64,000 nucleotides of DNA. It comes from Apium graveolens. Its lineage: Eukaryota > Streptophyta > Magnoliopsida > Apiales > Apiaceae. The notes beneath the pieces were generated by a model, which did not search any database, was not told the DNA's origin, and saw only the letters and a program-made list of their open reading frames with translations. Where the stretch lies: the NCBI RefSeq assembly GCF_009905375.1, contig NC_133655.1, positions 36,756,203 to 36,820,202 on the forward strand. Direction: 5' to 3'. This document shows positions 23,504-33,166 of the stretch, one piece after another (positions within the stretch are counted from its first letter, which is position 1; each line of letters begins with the position of its first letter). The position numbers and the translations under genes are program-made.

Positions 23504-25154
23504 GAAATCAGGAAGAATGAAGACAAGGCAAATACAAAGAATCAGAAGATTAGAAGAAAGCCTGAAGTCTGTCTACAGGTCACTGAAAGAAGTTCATTAA
23601 TATGATCATGCCTCAGTGAAGAACAAAGGTTAAAGACTTTCAGGGTTTCAGAAATGTTGAAGATTTAGTATACAAGTGCTACCGGAAGATTTCAGTGTAT
23701 TGGCATTGATTGAAGATAGACAGTGTTCGAAGCATAGGAATCTGAAGAATTGAAGATGGGGTATAGACAGAGGTTAATGAAGACGTTGTCTAAAGTACCA
23801 TAAAGGATTCCAGTGAAAGTACAGTTGTTTATTGACAGTCATTGTCTGAAGCAATAAAGTTGAGGCAAGCTTAACAATATAATCAAGGCTATAATACGAA
23901 GACCTGAATCAGGGTTAGTCATCTGTGAACCAAACCAGTTGCACTAGGCGTTAACAGCTCGTGAAAGGAATATGGGTATTATTTATAGAAGGATTGTTAA
24001 GTTGAGGAACGTACTTGGATTGAACGTTTATCTGTTAAAGTACGAGAAGAGGTGTGCGGGGTATACAGCTAAACAGCTCAGGGGGTTGGCGAAGCTCAAA
24101 GTTTAATTGTTAAATTAAATAAATTATTTAATGGACTTTAATATAATTTATTTAATAAACTTAAAATAATTTATCTTATAAATTTTAAATAAGTTTATTT
24201 TATAAATCTAAATTCGTTTATTATATAAGTTATATTTAAGTTTATTTTATAAATTAATTTAATTACAATTTAAACTAAAAGAAAACAAAACAAAAAGAAA
24301 GAAAAAGAAAAAGAAAATAGAAAAAGGAAAAAGAAAATAAAAAGAAAAATAAATAAAAGAAAAAGAAAAAGCAAAAAGAATAAAAAACAAAAAAGAATAA
24401 ACAAAAAAAACGTGTACATATTTTTGTTAAGTACGTGAACATGTACTTGTTACATGTAGTAAAGAAGCTGTCGCCACAAGATTCTTCCCCCTCCCCTCCT
24501 TGTCACCATACAAAATAAACAAGCAAGTGTGCCTCCCTGTCACCACAGAGACTCATGTCGCCACAGAAGGTTTGGTCGCCACAGAAGGTACTCAACCTCA
24601 GCCACACAATTTTGTTGTGTATAAAGACTACACTTTGCAGCAGATCTGAAAGAGTTCTGTTTATCTTCTTCTCCAACAAAAAGGAGAGCTGATAAAACAA
24701 GAAGCAGAGATTTATAGAGAAGCTCCGGCACCTTGAATATCCGTTTAATTTCTCACCGGAGTAACGTTATAATGCTCGATTTAACTCTTCTATATTCTTA
24801 GGGGCATTATAATCGTTACGCGGTAATTAAATCCTAGTACAAATAAAAGCTACATTATTGTATATGATTTGATTTGTAAATCTTTGTAGTAGCTAGGAAC
24901 TCAGTTGTTCTTAGATTGTAGCCAGTTCATTTATTTACCGGAGTGTAGCAACACCCTCGAGGATTTATATACGAATATATATTTCCCCGAATATCTTGTG
25001 TTCCTCGTTTTACCGTTCCAAACACTATTCCTGTCAAGAACACGTAACCACTAACCGAGCACTAAATATTTTATCCGCTAAAGATTCGAAAGAAATTTTA
25101 ATTTAGTGATTATCGTATTCAACCCCCCCTTCTACGATAATGCGGGACCTAACA
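23504..25154 (+). repeat. Element D 3' LTR, 5'-truncated
   Basis: Similarity to the 5' LTR begins abruptly at GAAATCAGGAAGAAT, equivalent to base 99 of the LTR (19103). It ends GGGACCTAACA at 25154. The joined upstream sequence is protease coding remnant. It includes the same A/G tract and GTCGCC motifs as the 5' copy, with small length differences. Confidence 0.88.
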
Positions 25155-26188
25155 AACTGAGTTCAAGAATTCTGTGATGAGATCATTTTGTGAAGAGAAT
25201 GAGATTATGCATGAGTTTTCTGCAGCAAGAACTCCACAACAGAATGGAGTAGTGGAAAGAAAGAACAGATCTCTTATTGAAGCTGCAAGGACAATGCTTG
25301 AAGAATCAAAGTTACCAACATGCTTTTGGGATGAAGCTGTGAATATTGCCTGCTACACTCAAAATATCTCTTTGGTAAATCAAGCAAAGTGCATGACACC
25401 CTACCAATTGTTCAAGAATAAGAAGCCAACTCTGAATTTTCTTTATGTCTTTGGCTGCAAATGTTACATCTTAAGGAATCAAACTGATCAACATGGAAAG
25501 TTTGATGCTAAAGTAGATGAAGGAATTTTTGTTGGATATGTTGTGGGAAAGGCATACAGAGTCTACAATCTAAGAACCAACATTGTTATGGAATCAGTAC
25601 ATGTTGTGTTTGATGATAAAAAGATTGAAGGACTGCAAGATGGAGATTTCAATGAAAGCCTCAAGTTTGATAATGTGGAGATGGTTAGTGATGACAGTGA
25701 TGTTAAAAGTGATCAAGAAACAGTGACTAAGGATAATGCAGAAAAATCTACAACTAATGAAGCACATAATTCAACATCTGTCGAGTTACAAAATGCTTCA
25801 TCCGTTGGGAGACAATTAACTTCATCCGTCGAGATATAAAGTGCATCATCTGTCAGAACAATGAGAGAAGTTGAGAGTCAGAACAGATCACCTACAGAAA
25901 GTACCCCTTTCTCAAATCAAAGATTCACAAACTCAGGGGGAGTTTCTCATAATCAAAACTCAGTCACACATCAAGACAACAATGAGGCCTCTTCATCTAG
26001 AGCTAATCTACCTCAACAAAGAAAATGGACTAAAGATCACCCTTTGAGCTCATCATTGGTGATGCATCTTCTAGAGTTCAAACAAGAAGAGCAACTCAAG
26101 AAGAATGTCTATATAGCAGCTTCCTTTCTAAGGAAGAACCAAAGAAGGTAGAAGAAGCTTTATTGGATCCTGATTGGATTTTAGCTAT
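25155..26188 (+). pseudogene. Element B pol, part 2: integrase end and linker
   Basis: It resumes with EFKNS and contains the integrase [19 protein letters not shown] block with the catalytic Glu, FGCKCYILRN and [11 protein letters not shown]. Next is an acidic linker with NASSV...LTSSVE repeats that are written with the B motif CATCCGTCGAG (25795-25850). A stop at 25837 and frameshifts follow. The RT-side flank (RKWTKDHP, then LLDPDWILA in two frames) stops at about 26188. RT and RNase H are missing. Comparison with F's intact pol shows that the sequence is otherwise colinear. Confidence 0.87.
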
Positions 26189-28850
26189 CCTATCAAACAG
26201 ATTTCCAAGCATAACAAGACAAAATAGTTAATGAAGCTGAACAAGATGGCAACTGTGATGCTTGGCTAAACAAGGACTATAATCTGGAGATGGAGGGTGA
26301 TTTAGCTAAGTTCAGAGAGAATTATTTGACTATTTTGGGCAGCAATGCTAAAGCACTGACTCCTGGTGAAGTCTATGATGCCATTAATGAAGTTTCTAAG
26401 GCTCAACTCAAAGCATTCCTTCTCTTTGGAAAAGCACTAGAACTCAAGTTGGTTGGTCATGAAGACAAAATCAGGAAATTGGTGAAAGAGAAAATGGATG
26501 AGATTATACCATCACCGGTCAAGATTACTTCTAAGTTCAAACGCTTTGCTGATCCAATGAAAAGAATGGATCTGACTAGCATTGAAAAAGAGGTCAAAAA
26601 TCTCAAACAATCCATCATTGCTCTTCATGAAGTGGTCCAACAATAAATCACTAATTCAAATGATGCAAAGATCAAGCTGGACCAGCTTCACCAATCAAGA
26701 TATGAGCAATCTGTATTGCTTATGGATGGCATCAAATAAGCTGTGGAAGCAACTTTTGGCTTCTCAACATCTGCAAGCTTATATCAGCCTGTCTCAACCT
26801 CTACCAATCTTCAAATCCAATCTCTTCAACAACAAGTCTCAAACTTGCAGACTTCAAATTTCTCTCTCAATGCTCAAGTTCAACACTTGACTTATCTAGT
26901 AAAGAGTCAACAATCAGATATCCAGACCCTGGTGGACTCTCACAAGCATCTCCAAATACAGAATTCTATTACTTTGGGAGCCATCATGGGCAAGCTAAAC
27001 ATACCATTGCATGCACTTCCTCAAGATGTGAGGCCTGAAATTTCTACTCCCCTTCTCATGCCTGCCAACAAGACTAAGGGGGAGATAGAGGCTAGGCTAT
27101 CAAGATCAAGATCATTTACTCAAAATGTCCAAGCTGCTGACAAGAGTGTTGAAAAGAGCAAAATTTTAGAAGTTGATATTGGCATGGAGAAGCTTATTAA
27201 AGCAGCTGAGCAACATGTCTAAGCAGGGAATTGATGAATTGCTTGAGGCTCTCAGGGCTTCTCTCAATGACAATTTATTCACCTACAAGAAAGTACTGGA
27301 CATGACAATAAACTCAATAAGGGTGATCTTGGTAAAAAAATACAATTTTCAGGAAAGAAAGATTGTAGTCAACATAAATGACTCAAGAGTAGATAGGTGT
27401 ATGCAGATGTCCCTAAACTATCTTATCTCCAGGAGGGCATCTGAGTTAGACATTCTAATAAGCAAAGTCAAAATGATGATTCATGAAGACACTCTCTTAC
27501 TAACAGAATTCAAGAATGCTCAAGTGGCTGCTTTTCCTGAAATATACCTACAACCAAACAAAGGAGTGGCATATATATTTCCTACCACCAAATACTTTAA
27601 ACACTTATAAATTCCTAAGTAGTGTGTCATAGCCAACAAGAAGCTTATCATGACTCTAGAAACTGAATTGAAAGTAAAGAGAAATAAGACTGTTGAAGAT
27701 GAAGAGATGATTAAGCTGTTGGGGAGATATCTAAGGATGCTGAAGCCAACTTGCCTAAAACTCAAATTAACAAGGATAATTTGGATGATGATGAGCAGAA
27801 TAAAGATGATCAAAAACTTTCTGGCTCAAATCCAAGTCAATCTTTCAAAGCAACCAGCCGCAAGGACAAGAGTCAAGAAGAGAGGAGAAAAAGGATGGTG
27901 ACAAGAAAATGAGAGGAGAAAGAAAAAGCAAGCAAATGATGGATCACAACCACAACAAACCCTAAAAATCCAAACAAATCTAGCTCAACCTTCAATGCCA
28001 ACAACCTCAATCATCAAACCACCTCTAACCTCTAAACCAAAATTCCTATACAAACATTCTGCAAATACCTTCCTAAAAATACCAATCACCTCAAGCCAAA
28101 CATCTCTCAAGAAAATCATAAACTTACTTTGTAACAAGCCTTCACTCAAAATTCACTACAAAACTGTTGGGAGGAAACCTAAGAAGGCTAAGGATGCTGA
28201 AAAAGTACAAGTTACTGAAAGGGTCATCTGGAACTGATTCAAGCAAAGTGACTTTCTACCTTTAAATTGGTGCATCTCAGATGAAGACTATTTTCAACAA
28301 CTAGCTGAGGAAATAGTTAGAGTCTGGGTTGTAACTCTAAGGGAAGTAAGAATTTACTATTAAGATGGGTCCTTCACATTCCTTGGCTGTACTTTAATGG
28401 ACTCTCTCTCTCTCTCCCACAGAAATCAGGAGAGTGATAAGTTTGCTAAAAGATAAGGATACTGCTACAAGAGCATGGAGATCTATTTTGGCTTAGTGGT
28501 TGATTGTAAGGGAGGAAAGAAGAAAAGGGAATGAGGCTGAGTATGAGGAAAGAAAAAGGAAGTATGATAAGGAGATTGAAATGTTCAAAAAAAGATCAGT
28601 TGAACTGAAGACAAAAGGAATGAGGAGAATCTAAGGATGGAAAGTTTTTAAACATTAAAGCTGGAAAATATTCAAGATTTAGGATTGATTTACTAGAAAG
28701 TGGTTATCCAAAGTTAGACAGACTCAAACTTGTAGAAGTTCTAAGTGGGACACCTATTATAAAAGAACTTGAAGTTCTTGATTACTTAAAGGATCTCATT
28801 AGAAAAGAAGCAGAAGCAAAAACAGTCTTTACCTGATGCTTGTAACCATT
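26189..28850 (+). pseudogene. Element A extra ORF (post-pol), decayed
   Basis: Long protein fragments in the plus direction lie between the deletion junction and A's PPT. The first (26290-27220) has KFRENYLTILG...YDAINEVSKAQLKAFLLFGKALELK. It continues into a heptad-like coiled coil with LQQQVSNLQTSNFSLNAQVQHL. Later parts (27220-28850) are Lys-rich and broken by many stops, with a readable end KLDRLKLVEVLSGTPIIKEL-like block near 28710-28770. It has the position, coiled-coil and Lys-rich character of the extra ORFs of F and E1, but its N-terminal conserved domain is lost to the deletion. Function is unknown. Confidence 0.65.
28402..28420 (+). repeat. CT microsatellite
   Basis: A short run of tc dinucleotides lies inside the decayed extra ORF of element A. 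Confidence 0.7.
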
Positions 28851-28976
28851 TAAACTCTGTAAATCTCCTAATGTATAAAAGTTGTATGTCAATTTTTATG
28901 TATTAATCTTAGTTTCCATCATAACTTGGGGTTAGTCTTGTTAACAGACATGAATTTGTGTTAAGCAATCTTCTCA

Positions 28977-28990
28977 CAAATTGGGGGAGA
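28977..28990 (+). other. Element A polypurine tract
   Basis: AAATTGGGGGAGAT stands directly before the 3' LTR TGTTGTGC. It primes plus-strand synthesis in LTR elements. Confidence 0.85.
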
Positions 28991-28991
28991 T

Positions 28992-30172
28992 TGTTGTGCA
29001 AGACATGCCTGTACAATAACAAGACTAATCAAATTGACAACCCTAAGTAAGTTGTATTGTAATCTTAGTTTGCATTTTGTAGTGTAACATTTAAAGTCTG
29101 TAAAAATGTCAAAGAGCAGACTGAAGTCTTTTTCTAGTAAACAGTATTAAGCCTAAGAATTCTATCTGGAAGAAGATCATGCCTCAGAAGAATTATGAAA
29201 AAGCTTGGAGTTGAATAAATATGTTTTGAGAAAAATGTTCTAAGTCAAGATCTTTACAAGCCACAAATTTGGTGTTATAGAGAAGTCATTCGAGAACTCT
29301 AGAATGACTTATAGAGAACTCAGGAAAGCTACTAGAGAACTCAGAGATATCGACAAGCCAAATTGAAGACATAAAGATTGGAGATATCGACAAGTCATTT
29401 CTTCACTAGAGAACTCAGAGTTATCGTCAAGTCAAATATCACTAGAGAACTCTGAGTTATCGACAAGTCAAATATCATTAGAGAACTCTAAGATGTCGAT
29501 AAAGTCAATTATCACTAGAGAACTCTGAGATATCGACAAGTCAAATATCACTAGAGAACTCTGAGTTATTGACAAGTCAATTAGTCACTAGAGAACTCAA
29601 AGATGTCTATAAGCTAAAGTGATGAAGTAGATAGATCTCAACAAGGCAATTCCGATAAGCCAACTTATTGGCTTATAAGCCCGTAACAGCTTATTGACGA
29701 GTGTTTGTCGACCCAACTTATAAGTTGAATTTTCAACTTATAAGCTGATAAGTTGAATGTTAGTAACGACGTACTTTTTCTCAACTTATTTTTTATTTTT
29801 CATTTTTTTTATCAATTTTAGTTTTAAAATATACTTTTAAAATGTTAATCAAACTTAAATTATATAAATTAAGATAATTATATTTAAAAATTATTTATTT
29901 TAGTTCATTTAAATAAAAAAATATGACTTATAAGTTAATTATCCAAACACTTATATAACTTATAAGCATTTATTAACTTATCACTTATCAGTCACTTATT
30001 CGATTTAAGTCATAAGTTACTTATTTTAAGATTTCCCAAACGGGCACTAAATTCTCTTAAAGAGAACTCAAAGACCTCTACAAGTCAAATCAGTTATGGA
30101 GTATTTGAGATATCGATAAGCCAATATACTTATCAAGATGTCAAGTTCTCTATAGGCCTAACTAGAGATCTC
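28992..30172 (+). repeat. Element A 3' LTR, interrupted
   Basis: It matches the 5' LTR from TGTTGTGCAAGACATG onward, including the AGAGAACTC/ATCGACAAGTCA motif cluster at about 29290-29640. A MITE-like insert occupies about 29650-30047. Element H cuts the LTR after ...AGAGATCTC (30172). The equivalent place in the 5' LTR is near 2892. The rest should lie to the right of the window. Confidence 0.85.
29650..30047. mobile_element. MITE-like insert in element A 3' LTR
   Basis: About 400 bp are absent from the corresponding place in A's 5' LTR (between GACAAGC and AAATTCTC, near 2768). It is very AT-rich, has no coding capacity and is full of CTTATAAG and ACTTATAAGTT palindromic words near both ends. 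The right end reads ATTTCCCAAACGGGCACT. Exact termini and target duplication are ambiguous (aatt is possible), so the superfamily is left open. Confidence 0.65.
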
Positions 30173-31474
30173 TGTTAGGGATAGAACACGCGCTAATATT
30201 CACGCAAGTATACGCGATCGCAAGTAATATAGAATAAATTCTAGTTCATTCACACAGGGACTAGTTTAGGTTAATTTCATTCAATGTATCTATGCAACAC
30301 TAGTATAGTTATTATCCAATGCTAAGACGAATAACAAATTGAGGTTGTTTATAACTAAGATTAACGAAGAATTATACTAAGATCACAAACTAAGAGATTA
30401 AAGAGAGTTGAATAATATATGATACAAACATGGGATTCTAACTTCATTAAATACTTCATTCAATAGCCTTTTTGTTCTTAACCTTAGCATGTAATGGTGA
30501 TGACACTAATCAGATAACACGAAACTGATAAACGCCAACTTTCATTATACGAATATCTTACTACCAAACATCCACAAAAGAGATAGAAGCTGAATAGACA
30601 CCAATTATATTGAGACCCTATATGTCTATATAATGTGACAACATAACAGTTTTATGCACAAAATATCTATCATGATTACATAGGGTAAGTAAGATGCTTA
30701 AAATTACCTACGAATCATGCTTATCACATACATGAACCTATGCTAGCATGGCAAGTTCTAAACCCTTAAATTCACTTTTGCTTCATTAAAGATTAACACA
30801 CTATCTTACAAGTTCGCGATGCTCATGAGACGAATAAGCACAACCAATACTAGATTATCATACAATCACCACACACTAAGGCATCAAAATGAATTAACTA
30901 AAGAAATCCATAAATAAATCCGTTAGAACCCCACGATAATAATTAGCACATAATCGGAATCATCATCAACATGGGTTCCGATGAAAGCATAGTATAATAA
31001 ATGTAGTCTTTATACTGAATAAATAATAAAACCATGTATAAAACAAGAGTATAGGTTCACGAATAAGAAAACTAGCATCCAAGTTATAACTTAAAACAAA
31101 GAATCACAAGTATGAACTAGATCTTCTTCGCCTTGGTTGAATTGTGCTCTACGGTCTTCTTACGCCTTCTCATTAAGCTCTGGTACATCTTGTTGTGAAA
31201 AATGAACATAAGTATGTATATATAGCAGCCCATGCAGAGTAGAAGTCCAACGGATCAAAATTTCGAAAGAAACAGGATTTTATTTTCCCGACCTGGCGCA
31301 TCCCTGTGCTTCATTAACGCGGGCGTGCTGACATTCTGCTCTTTGGACGCGGCCGCACGCTACTTTAACGCGGGCGAGCCGTCTCTCTGGAGAAAATTCT
31401 GACTTCTTTCTTTCTTTCTAAAAGCTTTCGCATAATTTCCTTTGGATTGAGCCGACATCCGTTATTTGAGCTGG
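30173..31474 (-). mobile_element. Element H, Athila-like LTR in reverse, partial
   Basis: It starts TGTTAGGGATAG at 30173, the reverse of an LTR end. Read on the minus strand it is colinear with element G's LTR: a CCCGCG-rich segment, GGTCGGGA, a TATATATACATA box, and the GGAACCCATGTTG...CGTGGGGTTCTA block. It is clearly more diverged from G than G's two LTRs are from each other. The target sequence on the left is atctc. G is inserted at 31475, before the LTR's far end, so neither H's full LTR nor its interior is visible. Confidence 0.8.
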
Positions 31475-31721
31475 TGTTAAGTGGCATTTATGACACTTAT
31501 TTATGCTCTAATAAGCTTTGAGTTGGTGTGTTTGTACTCAAGTTATTTGTGTTTTAACGTATTTTCAAGTGTTTTTATATTTCAGGCTTTACTTTGTGAA
31601 TCAGGTGAATTAGCATTGTTTTGATGCTAATATGGTGTTTAGGATGTGTTGGAATAAAAGCTTGAAAGACTGGCTCGAAGCTGCAAGGAATAAAGAAAAG
31701 AAAAAAAAATTGGTAGAAGGC

Positions 31722-31900
31722 AGGCACGCCCGCGCTGGTATTGCGCGCGGCCGCGCCGGGTAAACAGAAAGCCAGCGCGCCCGCGCTGGTGAAGCGTGCG
31801 CCTGCGCTGATAAAGCGCGCGACCGCGCTGGTGAAGCGTGCGACCGCGCTGGTGAAGCGCGCGACCGCGCTGGTGAAGCGCGCGACCGCGCTGGGTCGGG
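31722..31900 (+). repeat. GC-rich inverted-unit tandem array in G 5' LTR
   Basis: About six to seven units of roughly 21 bases occur, each with the form AGCGCG-CGAC-CGCGCT followed by ggtgaa. Each full unit is itself an inverted repeat (6-base stem, 4-base loop). The 3' LTR has only about two or three such units in the matching place (41850-41940). The array ends about 60 bases before the LTR TATA box. Confidence 0.88.
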
Positions 31901-31961
31901 ATTTAAAAATCCTGATTCTTGTGCAATTCGAATTCTGGACTCCTGGGAATGCATGGACTGC

Positions 31962-31970
31962 TATATAAAC
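31962..31970 (+). promoter_or_regulatory. TATA box of element G LTR
   Basis: TATATAAAC is conserved in the 3' LTR (about 42004) and corresponds to TATATATAC in element H. It is placed downstream of the GC array, as expected for the LTR promoter. Confidence 0.7.
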
Positions 31971-33031
31971 ATAATTTAGGTCATTTTTCAAAGAGATATT
32001 CAGATATTCAAATATTTAAAGTTTTCAAGACATCAAGGAGGGAGAAGACGGCAAGAGACCTTTTGGCACAATTCAACAAATGCGAAGACGATATAGTTTA
32101 TTCTTGTGAATCTTTATTTTGAGTTGTAATTTGGATGCTTGTTTCTTGTTTTGCTGAACCTATATTCTTATGTGTACTTTGGTTTATTTATTCGTATAAA
32201 GACTACGTTTGCTATATCATATTTTTATTGGAACCCACGTTGGGGATGAGTTCGATTATGGGCTAATCGTTATCGTGGGGTTCTAGCGGATTTATTTATG
32301 GATTTCTTTAGTTAAAGTGTTTGATGCCTTAGTGTGTGGTGATTGTATGATATCCTAGTTATGGTTGTGCTTATTCGTCTTATGAGCGTCGCGAACTTAT
32401 AAGATAGCGTGTTAATTCTTAATGAAGCGAAAGTGAATTTAAGGATTTAGAACTTGCCATGCTAGCATAGGTTCATGTATTGTTATGCATGATTCGTAGG
32501 TAATTTTACCCATCTTACTTTCCCTATGTAATCAAGATAGATAACTTGTGCTTAAACCGTTATGTTGTCAAATTCTATAGACATATAGGATCTCAATATA
32601 ATTGGTGCCTATTCAGTTTCTATCTCTTTTGTGGATGTCTGGTAGAATGGTACTCGCGCAACGAGAGTTGGCGTTTATCAGTTTCGTGTTATCTGATTAA
32701 TGTCATCACCATTGCATGCTAAGGTTGAGAATAATAAAACTATTGAATGAAGTACTTAATGAAGTTAGAATCCCATGTTTGTCATATATATTAATCCAGT
32801 CTATTTTATTCTCTTAGTTATAATTGTTAGTGTAATTCTTAGTTATAAATATCCTCACTTTGTTATTGTCTTAGCATTGAATAATAACCATACATTGTTG
32901 CTTAGGTGCGTAATTTAGATATTTAACCAATACAGTCTCTGTGGGATCGAATCTGATTTATATCTTATACTACTTGCGAACTCATATACTTGCGTATAAT
33001 ATTAGCGCGTGTTTAGTGACTAACAAGGTTT

Positions 33032-33049
33032 TGGCGCCGCTGCCGGGGA
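33032..33049 (+). other. Element G primer binding site
   Basis: TGGCGCCGCTGCCGGGGA lies six bases after the LTR end. It is the type used by plant Athila/Tat gypsy elements rather than the initiator-Met site of the copia elements. Confidence 0.88.
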
Positions 33050-33123
33050 CTACAGTGTTAATTACTAGTTTATGTGCTTTCCATCAGTGGTCGTTAAAGT
33101 TCATTGGCTCGGACATTGTTACT

Positions 33124-33150
33124 TATTTGTTTTCTTGTTTTATTTCAGGT
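33124..33150 (+). promoter_or_regulatory. Splice-acceptor-like site upstream of G gag
   Basis: A T-rich run (TTTGTTTTCTTGTTTTATTTCAG|G) ends at 33148, eighteen bases before the gag ATG at 33167. It looks like a strong plant 3' splice site. A weak AAG|GTTTTG donor-like sequence lies at 33025-33032. A leader intron is possible but unproven. Confidence 0.4.
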
Positions 33151-33166
33151 GATCTCGCGAGGGTGT

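Larger units (their letters stand above)
19005..25154 (+). mobile_element. Element D, non-autonomous SIRE-related element
   Basis: It is inserted in B's integrase, between the codons for DNGT and EFKNS. Target duplication is aact(a/g) at 19000-19004 and 25155-25159. It has a full 5' LTR (19005-20752), PBS and about 2.75 kb of internal sequence with almost no open frame. A short protease remnant, then a 3' LTR lacking its first 98 bases, complete it. Most of pol is missing: the protease relic (GDDSKGH) is joined directly to the middle of the LTR. It resembles a large-retrotransposon-derivative type of element, made worse by deletion. Confidence 0.85.
6385..26188 (+). mobile_element. Element B, SIRE-like Ty1-copia, split by C and D, 3' part deleted
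   Basis: The 5' LTR starts at TGTATTTTGTAGC (6385), is split by element C after 7317, and ends at 15715 with ...GAATAACA, followed by a PBS. Gag runs from 15776, pol from 18185 to 19004, and pol resumes at 25155 after element D. Sequence homologous to F's pol stops at about 26188, within the ...DPDWILA(M) block before the reverse transcriptase. RT, RNase H, extra ORF and 3' LTR are absent. It carries its own short motif, CGACGGATGA, in LTR, gag and the integrase-RT linker. Confidence 0.8.
2128..30172 (+). mobile_element. Element A, SIRE-like Ty1-copia, heavily interrupted
   Basis: Element A starts with TGTTGTGCAAGAC at 2128, and the same sequence recurs at 28992, giving two direct LTRs. Visible pieces are the 5' LTR (2128-3554), PBS, gag (to about 4875), extra ORF remnant (about 26189-28850), PPT and an interrupted 3' LTR (28992-30172). 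Its pol gene is missing: I, B, C and D are inserted inside it, and a deletion at about 26188 removed everything between B's integrase-RT linker and A's extra ORF. The SIRE-like assignment rests on the initiator-Met-type PBS, gag type and extra ORF between pol and 3' LTR. The 5 bases before it (cctta) are its expected TSD; the partner copy lies outside the window. Confidence 0.8.
31475..33025 (+). repeat. Element G 5' LTR
   Basis: It runs TGTTAAGTGGC...GACTAACA, about 1551 bp. It holds a GC-rich inverted-unit tandem array (31720-31900), a TATA box at 31962 (TATATAAAC) and the GAACCCACGTTGG...GTGGGGTTC region downstream. It matches 41598-42561 closely apart from the array length. Confidence 0.9.

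Noticed and set aside
31741..31968. Open frames with AP/AL-rich repeats over the GC array of G's LTR
   Set aside because: They are produced by the tandem GC-rich units being open in several frames. The array is non-coding LTR sequence.
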